A stretch of DNA of 64,000 bases, taken from NCBI RefSeq assembly GCF_001294575.1, contig NZ_CP012676.1:2170001-2234000 (forward strand), read 5' to 3'. The position numbers were made by a program, and so were the translations under genes. Of this stretch, positions 42,758 through 51,014 are shown one piece after another (positions within the stretch are counted from its first letter, which is position 1; every line of letters starts with the position of its first letter). This DNA comes from Pseudomonas versuta (lineage in GTDB: Bacteria; Pseudomonadota; Gammaproteobacteria; Pseudomonadales; Pseudomonadaceae). Under the pieces are notes generated by a model, which had not been told where the DNA came from, searched no databases, and worked only from the letters and a program-made list of their open reading frames with translations.

Positions 42758-43282
42758 TGCACTCTCCAGGACCGGATCCTTACCGATTGTAGTCTGTCAG
42801 CACTGGCTGCAATCGACGAAAAGCAGTTGCCCGCGGGTTGCTTGGCTATCAGCATGGGCAGTTACATCGCCAGTGAAAGTTTCAATGGTGCGGTGAACGG
42901 GGAAGAAGGCGCCTTCAATTTCGTCCATTCTAATACAGGTTACATACTGATCAGCGCGGGTATGTACTGGATCTGTACAAAGTATAAAATCAAAGAAAAC
43001 TCAAAGCGCCCCAGGAAACTAAACTCAAGCGCGATGGGCTGAAGGGGACGCCCGTTCTGGCGCTCTAATTCGATCCAGCACACCCCTCGCCTCCGGGCCG
43101 ACACCAACAGCGCGCGAGTTTTCAGATAGCTCCAGCTGGAATTATTAGTTCATATTATTAAAAACTCGACTATAAGTAATACAGCGCCCAACCGAACAGA
43201 TGATTTAGGCGCTATCTTCTATGTTGTCAAAATACTGACAATAACACTCGGCTGCATTACTTCTATAAGCAGAAAATTTATA
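42758..43282. other. Gene-free stretch
   Basis: 525 bp. Frames at 42648-42896 and 42827-43042 lack ribosome sites and known features. The region turns AT-rich toward 43.2 kb ahead of the protease remnant. Confidence 0.5.
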
Positions 43283-43993
43283 ATGATCAAGATAATAAGC
43301 ATTTTGCTAATAGCACTTTCTATTGCAGGATGCAACGGCTTCGTCAAACCCGACTTTTCGGGCCCCATTAATGACTCATACTTTGTAGTCTACTCAGGCT
43401 TTCCAGCACCGTTTCTATATACGGGCTCGGCAGTGCAGTGGAACGAAGATTACGCCGTAACGACACGACATACTCCATTCTTGCCCGACGTCGCATACAC
43501 CTGCAGTACAGGCTGCGACCTCGCCTTCATCAAGCACAAAGCAGACGGTCACTATCCTTCGTGGCGAGCACCATGCCTGGGTGAGAACGTAACTTCCGCG
43601 GGCATCAGTCCCTATCTGATGACCACCACGGGCAAGGGTAAGGTATATCAAACCCCCTTCCGTAATTTAAAATAAAATAGCGGTGATCTTTATGGCATCC
43701 ACGATGCGCCAGTAATTAAAGGGATGTCAGGTGGGCCGGTGATCGGAAGTGACGGCAGTGTTGTCGGTATAAATGCAGGTTACTACTCGGTGACACCACA
43801 CGATGTAGCGACTCAGGCCGGTTTAAGAGGTGCCGAGAGGGTGAGTATCTTTGTCCCTTACTCAATTATTGCGCGCGAGTGGAGAATGTTCCAGGCTCAG
43901 CTTAATAACCAACATAGCCCGACAGGCCCTGCCCCGAAAACTGATTTCTGCTCTAGTTTAGGTTTGAGCCCACTGAATATAAAAGCCACATAA
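43283..43993 (+). pseudogene. Trypsin-like serine-protease lipoprotein split by one in-frame stop
   Basis: A single reading frame encodes a lipoprotein signal (lipobox IAGC near residue 17), the three catalytic regions VTTRHTPF (His), CDLAFIKH (Asp) and KGMSGGPVIGSDG (Ser), and continues to 43993. It is interrupted only by TAA at 43673-43675; the 16 codons after it (NSGDLYGIHDAPVIKG) restore the expected sequence before the active-site Ser. So a single nonsense change has inactivated a chymotrypsin-fold protease of about 236 aa. The downstream ATG at 43724 cannot give an active enzyme. Confidence 0.8.
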
Positions 43994-44425
43994 ACAAGAA
44001 CATTTTTTACGGCCTGCAAACATAACTTGAGCACGTTTAGTAATTATACTTTCAGGGCTGACTTTTCAGTCGTCCTGAATTTATTGTTCATAGATCACGA
44101 AAGTCTTTCGCCATTAGCCCTGTGTACCGCCTCGTTGTACCTGCGCGCTACCAACCCTGACGTGTATGACGTAGTGCCTGATATGGATTGAGGCGACAAG
44201 TAATCCGGACAACAGAGCTCCCGCGTATTCAAAAAGCCATGCTGCTGAAATCTCTTGGCGGCATGAACCTTTACATTCCCACAGTTAATTTTTGCGGGTA
44301 GTGCGATCCGCGAGGCGAAATCGCCAGCGGCTGACGTCGCTGCGTATCAGGGGTCGTTAACCGAATGGAAACCCGTGATGAGGGAGGATTGGCAATCCAT
44401 AGTTAACCCAGAGGAGTCCCCCATC
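43994..44425. other. Gene-free stretch before the DUF2388 gene
   Basis: 432 bp with no supported frame on either strand. It includes the promoter region and the AGAGGAG ribosome site of the next gene. Confidence 0.5.
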
Positions 44426-44743
44426 ATGCGTCTTAAACCTGCTATCGCTACCCTCGCCTGCTTGTCCCTCACTGTCGGCACAGCGATGGCTAACAGCTTT
44501 TTGGGTGACGTCATCTCGTCCGGCGCCACCAGTAGTTCGACTTACCTGACGCTCAAGGATCGCAAGCTGATCGTTGCAGCCCGGGACGATGCAAGCAGTT
44601 TTGTCGCAAGCGACGGTGGCATCCGAGGCCCGTACCTTGAAGCCGCCATGCAAAAAGCCCGCTTCGACAACCCTGATCTGCAGGCCACGGACATGGAACT
44701 GGCGAATGCGATTCTGGCGAAAAACGCCGTAGCTTGGGAGTAA
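44426..44743 (+). CDS. DUF2388 small exported protein
   Basis: 105-aa protein found mainly in pseudomonads. Signal peptide MRLKPAIATLACLSLTVGTA-MA, then the family core SFLGDVISSGATSSSTYLTL and KLIVAARDDASSFVASDGGI, ending in a helical segment. The ATG at 44426 is preceded by AGAGGAG at good spacing, whereas the upstream in-frame ATGs are not. Function unknown; single gene. Confidence 0.85.
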   Translation: MRLKPAIATLACLSLTVGTAMANSFLGDVISSGATSSSTYLTLKDRKLIVAARDDASSFVASDGGIRGPYLEAAMQKARFDNPDLQATDMELANAILAKNAVAWE

Positions 44744-45083
44744 CGGGACAACACCTCACATAGTGTCGCGCAGACGCCAGGCCTGAAGGTAAGGGTTGGG
44801 CGTTTGCTGCGGGTCGCCGTTGTGGCGGTATGGGGCTGCTGCCACGCTTGAACACCGGGTCGTCGCCGCGTGCGGCGGCGAGGTTGCAGGTGCTGACCGT
44901 GTTCGCCAGTCCCTCGGTCGCATGGGTCGCATAACCCGCCCCCTGCAATGCAAACGACAAAACCTGTCGGCCCGCAGAATTAAAGAAAAGGCAGTTCATG
45001 GCCAAGCCAGTAAAGGAGCGGTCAACTAAGCCGCGTAGAAGCTCATGGCAGTATTACAAGTCCGCCAAATCTTGCTCCACACT
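44744..45083. other. Gene-free stretch, possible decayed sequence
   Basis: 340 bp. A minus-strand frame (44756-45005) and a plus-strand frame (44796-45029) are open but have no ribosome site, no domain and no neighbour logic. Confidence 0.4.
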
Positions 45084-45500
45084 TTAGTCTTCTGGGTTGT
45101 TATCAGAGAAGGACTTGTTTAGAAGCCCCTCGACAACGTTGTCAGGGTTGCCCAGCAGCTGTTTGTTGAAGGCCTCTCCATCCGCTGAACGCGTCGCGAG
45201 AAGTCCCCAGGACTTGGTTCCATCGGCATTAAAAACAACACTGAGCTGATTGTCTGCACAGTCGTGTGGCTTGCACATATGCCCAACGGTGAAGCTTTTT
45301 CCTTCAACCGAAACCCTCTCAACCGGCGATGCGGTGCCCTGGGCTTTGCTGACCCAGCCAGGGAAGCTGAGCATCTCAGCATAGGCTTTTTTGTACGGAG
45401 TCTTACTGGCCAACTCGGGCAAATATTGCTCCGCTGAAGCTCCAGCCGCGATTAACATCATGCAAGATCCAGCCAGGATTGAGAGGCGTGCTTTTTTCAT
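45084..45500 (-). CDS. ivy: Ivy-type inhibitor of C-type lysozyme
   Basis: 138-aa periplasmic protein with signal peptide (MKKARLSILAGSCMMLIAAG...SAE). The lysozyme-inhibiting loop is recognisable as GHMCKPHDCADNQL, the conserved CKPHDC disulfide loop whose His occludes the lysozyme active site. GGGAG lies 9 bp before the ATG at 45500; the longer frame to 45539 is not used. Protects peptidoglycan against host or predator lysozyme, and Ivy also restrains the cell's own lytic transglycosylases in some species. Confidence 0.9.
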   Translation of the reverse strand: MKKARLSILAGSCMMLIAAGASAEQYLPELASKTPYKKAYAEMLSFPGWVSKAQGTASPVERVSVEGKSFTVGHMCKPHDCADNQLSVVFNADGTKSWGLLATRSADGEAFNKQLLGNPDNVVEGLLNKSFSDNNPED

Positions 45501-45657
45501 TTCAATAACTCCCTGTAAGCAACTTGGTGAGCGCATCACGCGATGCGGGACCTAATAGGTCGGACACAGCCTCGCCTGAGAAGTTTCGATAACCCTGCGC
45601 AGCAAGCATTCGAGACATGCCGCACGTCCACGACTGCTCTTTTTAGAAGACGTTTAA

Positions 45658-45858
45658 GGATTCAGCGATTGGGGCCCGATCGACGACAGTGGACAGCTGA
45701 TAAAAGCAGAAAACAGACGCACCTTCCGGTCATTTATCGCCGCACTCAGCACCGGGCTCGCTGCAGACCATCCGGACATGCCGGCGGTCCTCCATTCAAT
45801 CGGTGACTTTGTGCCAGCCACAGACCTTATGCGCGGCCTCGGCTACAACGTCGAATGA
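45658..45858 (+). pseudogene. Unidentified 3' gene fragment
   Basis: An open frame after a stop at 45655 encodes about 66 residues with coding-like composition (SDWGPIDDSGQLIKAENRRT, ending ATDLMRGLGYNVE) but no start codon before its last third. It looks like the C-terminus of an enzyme whose 5' part has been lost. Not identified. Confidence 0.3.
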
Positions 45859-45914
45859 CGCCGTGGACAGGGAGGCAAGCTTTATCAATGCTAACGCCTC
45901 CCACGGCTGGCCTC

Positions 45915-47117
45915 TCAGGCAATAGGGATCAATGGATCAGCCGCTGCCCACGCTGCATCACGGTTGGCGATTGGAGGGTAGATCCACACCGTGTTGATTT
46001 GCTTCTTGAGGGACTTGCCTTCGTGCCGGGTCAACTTGACCTGGCGATCCCATCCTTCGGTATAGACCGCACCCCAGCCCCCCAAGTCCAGGCAGGTCAC
46101 GTACTTGGGCTGACTGTACGAGATCGGGTCCACACCTAAAATCTGCGCGGCAACGTTGTTGCCTGCGTGACGGCCCAGGACGATGGCGTGCTGGCAAGTC
46201 ATCAGTGCATGGTTGCCAAGATCATCGGTGGCGGCGTAGGCAACATCGCCGGTGGCAAAGATGTCTTGCTGGCCGATGACTTTAAGGTGGGAATCCACAT
46301 GCAGACGACCGAGATAATCGCGTTCCCCCGGGATCTGTTCGGTTAACGAACTGGCCCGCACACCAGTAGTCCAGACCACGGTCTTCGCTTCAATACGCTG
46401 GCCATCGTCAAGGGTTACTCCGTTTTCATCGACTGCCACCACAGACGATTTCAAGCGCCATTTCACGCCTAGCTCATCGCAGGCCTCGGCGATCGACTGG
46501 CTGATTTCGTCCCCCATTGACGCCCCGACTTTTTCACTGCGATCCACAATAATCACTTCCAGGTCCACATGTTCACCCAGGATGACCCGCAGACGAGCCG
46601 GCATTTCGGTCGCTGTTTCAATGCCGGTGAAGCCGCCACCGGCAACCACTACAGTGTTGCGGCCTTTGCTTTCTGGAAGGCCTGCCAGGGACTTGAGGTG
46701 GTTCTCCAAACGCACGGCTTGCTCGATCTGGTCCACATCGAAGGCGTATTCCGCTACACCTTGAGTGTTGGGCATTGCGAGCCGGCTGCCAGTAGCCAAG
46801 ACCAGTTTGTCGTAACCGAGGACTTGCGGGGTGCCCGAAGTATCGATGTAACCAACAGATTTCTGTCGAATGTCGATGCTTTCTGCGGCTCCCTGGATGA
46901 ACTTGACACCTACCGCTTCTAACAACTCGTCAATCGGCGCGACCAGTCGATGCGCATCAGGCTCGTAGAAACGTGGACGCACGCGCAACTCGGCCTGAGG
47001 GGCCAGCACGGTCACTTCAGCGTCGTGATGACCATGAATGTCGAACAAACGCGTTGCACTCAAAGCCGTCCACATGCCACCGAAACCGGCGCCAATAATC
47101 AGAATCTGCTGCTTCAT
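45915..47117 (-). CDS. FAD-dependent pyridine nucleotide oxidoreductase (type II NADH dehydrogenase-like)
   Basis: 400-aa two-dinucleotide-binding flavoprotein. FAD motif ILIIGAGFGGMWTAL at the N-terminus; KLVLATGSRL; NAD motif TVVVAGGGFTGIETATEMP at about residue 165; FAD-ribityl motif IFATGDVAYA with NHALMTCQHA following. The C-terminal membrane-binding helix of classical Ndh is short, so it could be a soluble or peripheral quinone reductase. Divergent from an Rrf2 regulator, with a long palindrome between them; the pair probably responds to redox or electrophile stress (inference). Confidence 0.88.
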   Translation of the reverse strand: MKQQILIIGAGFGGMWTALSATRLFDIHGHHDAEVTVLAPQAELRVRPRFYEPDAHRLVAPIDELLEAVGVKFIQGAAESIDIRQKSVGYIDTSGTPQVLGYDKLVLATGSRLAMPNTQGVAEYAFDVDQIEQAVRLENHLKSLAGLPESKGRNTVVVAGGGFTGIETATEMPARLRVILGEHVDLEVIIVDRSEKVGASMGDEISQSIAEACDELGVKWRLKSSVVAVDENGVTLDDGQRIEAKTVVWTTGVRASSLTEQIPGERDYLGRLHVDSHLKVIGQQDIFATGDVAYAATDDLGNHALMTCQHAIVLGRHAGNNVAAQILGVDPISYSQPKYVTCLDLGGWGAVYTEGWDRQVKLTRHEGKSLKKQINTVWIYPPIANRDAAWAAADPLIPIA

Positions 47118-47228
47118 TTGTAACCTCTGGTGCGAAGTAATGAATTCGTTGAATAGTCACGCTCATCGATAGCGGGCGTGAAGCCGGGGCAAGGGAACCG
47201 TGAAACACAGCCACTGTTGAACCCCGAG

Positions 47229-47255
47229 AAACTACGACTATATTGATCGTAGTTT
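47229..47255. promoter_or_regulatory. Perfect 9-bp inverted repeat between ndh-like and rrf2 genes
   Basis: AAACTACGA and TCGTAGTTT are separated by 9 bp (CTATATTGA), a 27-bp dyad of the size bound by Rrf2-family dimers. It lies 112 bp upstream of the oxidoreductase gene, whose expression it most likely controls. Confidence 0.7.
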
Positions 47256-47464
47256 ATGAAGACAAGATATTTATTAAGACCCTCGCTTGGCGATTTCATG
47301 AAAAAAACAGGGATGGCAAAATGCCAAAACACCATTTTTTCGCCATAAAACAGGCAACTAAGTGCTTCGAAAAGATAGAAACACCTCTCTCACTGCGTGC
47401 GAGGATCATTGCCCTATTCACTAATCGCCGATAGGATATGCGACCAATACAGTCGGAGATATAC

Positions 47465-48028
47465 ATGTCTCTTTACAGCGCAGGCGTGGAATACGGCATT
47501 CATTGCCTGATTTTTTTGGTGGGCGATGGCGGCGAGAGCCGCGAGGCGAGTGTGCGTGATCTTGCAGAACTGCAAGGCGTACCTGCGGATTACCTGGCGA
47601 AAATCTTCACCAAGCTGGCCAAGTCCAAACTGGTCGTAGCCACAGAAGGTGTGCGCGGCGGGTTCAAGCTGGCGAGACCTTCTGACGAAATCAGCCTTCT
47701 TGATATCGTCAACGCCATCGACGGCCAGAAGCTCATTTTCGATTGCCGGGAAATTCGTGGCCGCTGTGCTCTGTTCGAGGGCTCTGCGCCTGCCTGGGCC
47801 TTAGACGGCTATTGCTCAGTTCACGCAGCGATGATGACGGCACAAAAGCGCATGGAAGAAGCCCTCGCGCAACAAACCATTCTTGATCTTGCGAGAAAAG
47901 TCGGACGAAAATCTCCCACTGACTTCCCTGCCCAGGTAGACAGATGGATAAACGATCGTCGAGAAAAGAAAAGCAGCGCTCATACTTCTGACGACCGGAC
48001 CATCCAGGTCACCGACATTTCCAACTAA
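47465..48028 (+). CDS. Rrf2-family transcriptional regulator
   Basis: 187 aa from the ATG at 47465 (GGAG 6 bp ahead; an earlier ATG at 47438 lacks a ribosome site). Winged helix at residues 3-80 (YSAGVEYGIHCLIFLVG, RDLAELQGVPADYLAKIFTK, EGVRGGFKLARP). Three cysteines follow in FDCREIRGRC and DGYCSVH, a spacing wider than IscR/NsrR but compatible with Fe-S or thiol sensing. The C-terminal tail of about 40 polar residues is an extension. Divergent from the NADH-oxidoreductase gene, its probable target. Confidence 0.88.
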   Translation: MSLYSAGVEYGIHCLIFLVGDGGESREASVRDLAELQGVPADYLAKIFTKLAKSKLVVATEGVRGGFKLARPSDEISLLDIVNAIDGQKLIFDCREIRGRCALFEGSAPAWALDGYCSVHAAMMTAQKRMEEALAQQTILDLARKVGRKSPTDFPAQVDRWINDRREKKSSAHTSDDRTIQVTDISN

Positions 48029-48156
48029 AGAACCGGCGCCCTCAAGGCGCTAGTTTCACCTTAAGGGAAAGAGGCAACGTTCACTCACGACCACATTTGC
48101 GCTTCAAAAGAAGCCTGGTTGCGGAACGGATCGTAAAATCCCGCCCATAAAAAAAA

Positions 48157-48235
48157 CCCGCAGACCTTGATCTGCGGGGCTTTCGAATGTGGAGGCCGAA
48201 GCCGGAATCGAACCGGCGTGGGCGGATTCGCAATC
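48157..48235 (-). repeat. Duplicated 3' half of tRNA-Cys plus its terminator (att-like copy)
   Basis: Bases 48157-48228 are identical over 72 bp to 50054-50125, covering the tRNA-Cys terminator hairpin (CCCGCAGA...TCTGCGGGG) and the CCA end, T-arm and anticodon-stem half of the tRNA. One mismatch at 48229 is followed by six more matches, after which similarity stops at 48235. A non-functional half-tRNA of this kind is the mark left by integration at a tRNA 3' end. Confidence 0.9.
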
Positions 48236-48806
48236 TGGGCTATAAGTTCTTTAAAACCGAGGCCTGCAGCCTGCTTGGCGTTCCACTAATAGAAGTTTTA
48301 CAACAGCCTGCAGCCCGCATTCTATCTAAGCTATGTCTTGAGTTATGGACCCAAAAAACATCTTTACTACACCTTTCTGCTGACCAAAAAACAACTCCAG
48401 ACCAATACCGCATCGCCGCCTTGCGGCCCAATGCGTGAAAAAGCTTCATAACGCCTTATATAAAAAAATTTACGTGAGCTCTCGCTATAATCGATATTCA
48501 ACGATCTAATCCAATGGGAGGGTTAACACCCCCCTCAGGCTGAGAAAAACGTGACGTCGTAGCCGGAATTAGTTGCCCCCTGCATTAGCAATTCAACATA
48601 ACTGGAACTGTCAGTTTCGCCGTAAACAAAACAAAGCCGCTACCGCTCGTCGCTGCTTTTGCAAATAATTAAAACTTTATTTTCCGTTACCTGCTCGTAC
48701 TGACTATGGGGCGTCTTGTTCGTCCCCTGAGAGACCGGCTTTATTGCGATGGCAAGTTCAAGCTTCATGAATCCGGGTCATTAGTCTTAATTGCGAGGAA
48801 TTAACG
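48236..48806. other. Left part of the island scar, no gene recognised
   Basis: About 570 bp. The frame 48187-48438 runs through the half-tRNA and is not a gene. A short inverted repeat GGAGGGTTAACACCCCCC lies near 48516. The right end holds the ribosome site GAGGAA of the next gene. Confidence 0.5.
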
Positions 48807-49145
48807 ATGAAATCTCAACGTGTAAAAGCTCTACTGTTAGCTGGCGTGCTGTGTGCTTTTGGAACACCGGCATTCGCTATTGGTAGTGGCGACGCAACGA
48901 CTAACAGCGGTTCACCTGCACCAAATGCAAATGGTGAGGATTCCGCGTTAACCCCAGGCAATATGCCGAGCGCCCCCAAAGATGGAAATGGCGCAGATGC
49001 TGAGAGAGCTACTCCAGCGCCCGGCAGTGGCAACAGTGACAAAATGGACAAAGGAAGTACTAACGACACCCACGGCACAGATGATCAAAAGGGTCATGAC
49101 AGCATTGGTAGTGGAAACTCCGGATCCAAATCTTCAACTGAGTAA
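48807..49145 (+). CDS. Small secreted low-complexity protein
   Basis: 112 aa: signal peptide [24 protein letters not shown] followed by a disordered Gly/Ser/Asn/Asp/Thr-rich chain ([34 protein letters not shown]). Good ribosome site (GAGGAA) 8 bp ahead of the ATG. No domain recognised. It is the only apparently intact gene in the island scar besides the spanin-like one and may be cargo. Confidence 0.65.
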   Translation: MKSQRVKALLLAGVLCAFGTPAFAIGSGDATTNSGSPAPNANGEDSALTPGNMPSAPKDGNGADAERATPAPGSGNSDKMDKGSTNDTHGTDDQKGHDSIGSGNSGSKSSTE

Positions 49146-49174
49146 AGCAATGCGCGGGTAGTCTTGGCGTCCAG

Positions 49175-49299
49175 TTTGAGGCGCCAAGCCGCTTGCGGAT
49201 GTACGCTCCTCTCCTCCAGAATCTGACCGACTTAACCCCCCAATCGGGGTTGCACGGCACACTCGCTGCACGCAGCGCTCCCCTTCCACAGCGATCATT
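49175..49299 (-). pseudogene. umuC: umuC 3' fragment fused to an IS remnant
   Basis: Minus-strand residues [20 protein letters not shown] match the UmuC C-terminus (NQRWGRGTLRAASVPVNPAW in the intact gene at 14.8 kb); the rest is frame-shifted. The frame enters directly from IS3-type transposase sequence at about 49299, so the remaining 90% of this umuC copy has been lost. Confidence 0.75.
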
Positions 49300-49610
49300 G
49301 ATTTCATCCAGTGCGCGCATCACCCGACCAGCCAGTAGCGAGAGATCAATTTCCATACTAAGGGCCACACGATTGAAGTCGTCAATCACATTAAAGACCC
49401 GAAAACTACGTCCATCCGCTAATTGATCGTGAATGAAGTCCATTCACCAGCACTGGTTGGTTGCCTCAGGAACGGCCAGTGGCTGGGGCCGGGCTTCCAG
49501 CCTCGGCTTGCTTGAGAATGGCCATGATTTGACTGTCCGAAAACCGCGATGTCTTCACGCAAAATTTCCTTGATCCGATCAGGAGAAAATTCTACTTCTG
49601 GTGCGTACTT
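49300..49610 (-). mobile_element. Internally deleted IS3-family (IS407-like) element
   Basis: On the minus strand an OrfA N-terminus (RFSDSQIMAILKQAEAGSPA, 49560-49503) is joined to an OrfB segment (PLAVPEATNQCW, then after a TGA stop [20 protein letters not shown] and [12 protein letters not shown]). The OrfA-OrfB middle and the OrfB C-terminus with the last DDE residue are absent, and the stop replaces the usual Ser of CWSMDF. The element is dead and is cut at its 3' side by umuC sequence. Confidence 0.8.
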
Positions 49611-49623
49611 TTTTCAGGGGGGA

Positions 49624-49935
49624 TTACCCTGCGCCTCGCGTTTTAGTAAGCCCACTCAACTTTCTCCGCTCTCTTACCTTGAGGCTTCTTTGACATAGGC
49701 CTGACAGACCTGCAGCGCGATCAGTCCTTGATCGCGCTGCAGGTGATTCAGATAATTCGTTGAGCATGCGCTGGGTCAAGTTTGGCTCTCGTGGTTCCAT
49801 GAACCACCCCGCTGGCTCTGGTGGTGGCTTGCATTCCGTAATCACCATTTGCGGAGGTGCTGTCCAGCTGGACTGACAACCGCAGGTCAGCAGTAGCAAG
49901 GCGATCACACAGGCGTGCTTATTTAGCTTGCTCAT
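49624..49935 (-). CDS. Rz1-like outer-membrane spanin lipoprotein (prophage remnant)
   Basis: 103-aa frame with lipoprotein signal MSKLNKHACVIALLLLTCGC and the proline-rich Rz1 signature VITECKPPPEPAGWFMEPRE followed by LTQRMLNELSESPAA. o-Spanins are short lipoproteins of phage lysis cassettes, normally overlapping an Rz gene in another frame; an overlapping frame (YLNHLQRDQGLIALQVCQAY) is indeed open here. The C-terminal third looks out of frame, so the protein is probably altered. It is the best evidence that the tRNA-Cys island was a prophage. Confidence 0.65.
   Translation of the reverse strand: MSKLNKHACVIALLLLTCGCQSSWTAPPQMVITECKPPPEPAGWFMEPREPNLTQRMLNELSESPAARSRTDRAAGLSGLCQRSLKVRERRKLSGLTKTRGAG
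49709..49743. repeat. Perfect 15-bp inverted repeat with 5-base loop
   Basis: CCTGCAGCGCGATCA / TGATCGCGCTGCAGG with loop GTCCT, inside the spanin-like frame. A very stable stem in either transcript; no T-run follows. Confidence 0.85.
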
Positions 49936-50043
49936 CGGTGAGGGCTCAGTGAAGGGATTACGGAGCGGGTTTACCGGCGGATCGGAGCCATCGCCAAACC
50001 CTCAAAATGAAATAGTTGCGGAAGTGATCGTCAAATCCCAGGC

Positions 50044-50080
50044 ATAAAAAAACCCCGCAGACCTTGATCTGCGGGGCTTT
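50044..50080 (-). terminator. Intrinsic terminator of tRNA-Cys
   Basis: On the minus strand CCCCGCAGA / TCTGCGGGG forms the stem and is followed by seven U (plus-strand AAAAAAA at 50046-50052). It starts about 10 bp after the CCA end. Confidence 0.9.
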
Positions 50081-50086
50081 CGAATG

Positions 50087-50160
50087 TGGAGGCCGAAGCC
50101 GGAATCGAACCGGCGTGGGCGGATTTGCAATCCGCTGCATAACCATTTTGCTATTCGGCC
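50087..50160 (-). tRNA. tRNA-Cys (anticodon GCA)
   Basis: 74-nt cloverleaf on the minus strand: acceptor GGCCGAA/TTCGGCC, D-arm TAGCAAAATGGTTATGC, anticodon stem-loop GCGGATTGCAAATCCGC with GCA anticodon, T-arm CGCCGGTTCGATTCCGGC and encoded CCA. A 3' half copy occurs at 48190-48235, marking it as the integration target of a mobile element. Confidence 0.95.
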
Positions 50161-50366
50161 AATTGTGCTTGAGGCTTCGTGAGAAACATCAAAAACAAAG
50201 GTTGCTGCTGCGATCTTATCGCTACAAGCATTTGATTCTTCAGCGATTCAGGTTGTTGCCCCGAGCTGATGGCGCGCATTATGTACTAGAAGATTGAAGC
50301 TGGCAACCCCCTGAATTCTAATAATTTTTAGTTAATCATCAACCCCGGTCATACCCTGCCCAGCTC

Positions 50367-50930
50367 TCAAATCACCACGTTACGGATGAAGCGCAGTACC
50401 ACATCACCTTCATTTCTGTAGGAGTGCGGCTTGTTGCTGGCGTACATGTAGAACTCTCCCGCACCAAAGCGTAATGACTGCTCGCTTATGACCAGGGTCA
50501 GACATCCTTCGAACACGTATAACTGCTCACTCCAACCCTCGGCATCGGCTTGCGACTGATACTCCTCTCCGGGTTCCAGTGTCCATTCCCACAACTCTAC
50601 TTCCCTTGAAGCTACAGCCTTGGCTAATAACACCGCCTTGCTCCCCGGCGCAGTGCCCGTCCAGGCCACTTCATTGATGCGGCTCGGATCTACAGAACCC
50701 GGGGCCTGGATCAAGTCGCTGAACGCAACATTGAGAGCTTCCGCAACTCGATCCAGGGTGCTGAGACTGACGTTCTTTTCGCCCGCTTCTATAGCTACCA
50801 ACATCCGCCGGCTTACACCAGACAGCTCGGCCAGAGCACTTTGACTGAGGTGTGCGACCAGCCTCAGGCGCCGGACGTTCTGACTGACGTGTTGTAACAC
50901 CGACGCACGTTGTGAATTTTCTTTGGGCAC
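50367..50930 (-). CDS. XRE-family regulator with C-terminal cupin
   Basis: 187-aa regulator. HTH_3 domain at about residues 15-70 (RLRLVAHLSQSALAELSGVS, then RRMLVAIEAGEKNVSLSTL), cupin_2 domain at about 105-187 (WTLEPGEEYQSQADAEGWSE, LYVFEGCLTLVI, YMYASNKPHSYRNEGD). Two GTG starts are possible: 50942 has AAGG touching it, whereas 50930 has AAGGTGAG at normal distance and is chosen. Divergent from an EamA transporter gene with palindromes between, so it probably controls that exporter in response to a small ligand bound by the cupin. Confidence 0.85.
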   Translation of the reverse strand: MPKENSQRASVLQHVSQNVRRLRLVAHLSQSALAELSGVSRRMLVAIEAGEKNVSLSTLDRVAEALNVAFSDLIQAPGSVDPSRINEVAWTGTAPGSKAVLLAKAVASREVELWEWTLEPGEEYQSQADAEGWSEQLYVFEGCLTLVISEQSLRFGAGEFYMYASNKPHSYRNEGDVVLRFIRNVVI

Positions 50931-50955
50931 TATATTGCTCACCTTGTGGGACTGC

Positions 50956-50990
50956 GCAGTATACTGCTCAGCTTTGACGCATTGTGCGTC
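50956..50990. promoter_or_regulatory. Two palindromes in the XRE-cupin/EamA intergenic region
   Basis: GCAGTATACTGC (50956-50967, perfect 12-bp dyad) and GACGCA-TTG-TGCGTC (50976-50990, perfect 6-bp arms) lie between the divergent starts, centre-to-centre about 21 bp apart. Both are plausible HTH_3 dimer sites; the second overlaps a region rich in GCAT words that could hold the transporter promoter. Confidence 0.6.
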
Positions 50991-51014
50991 TCTCTTCCGG
51001 CAGCGTGCAAGGCT

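Noticed and set aside
48187..48438. 83-codon frame through the half-tRNA
   Set aside because: Runs through duplicated tRNA sequence; no ribosome site or protein features.
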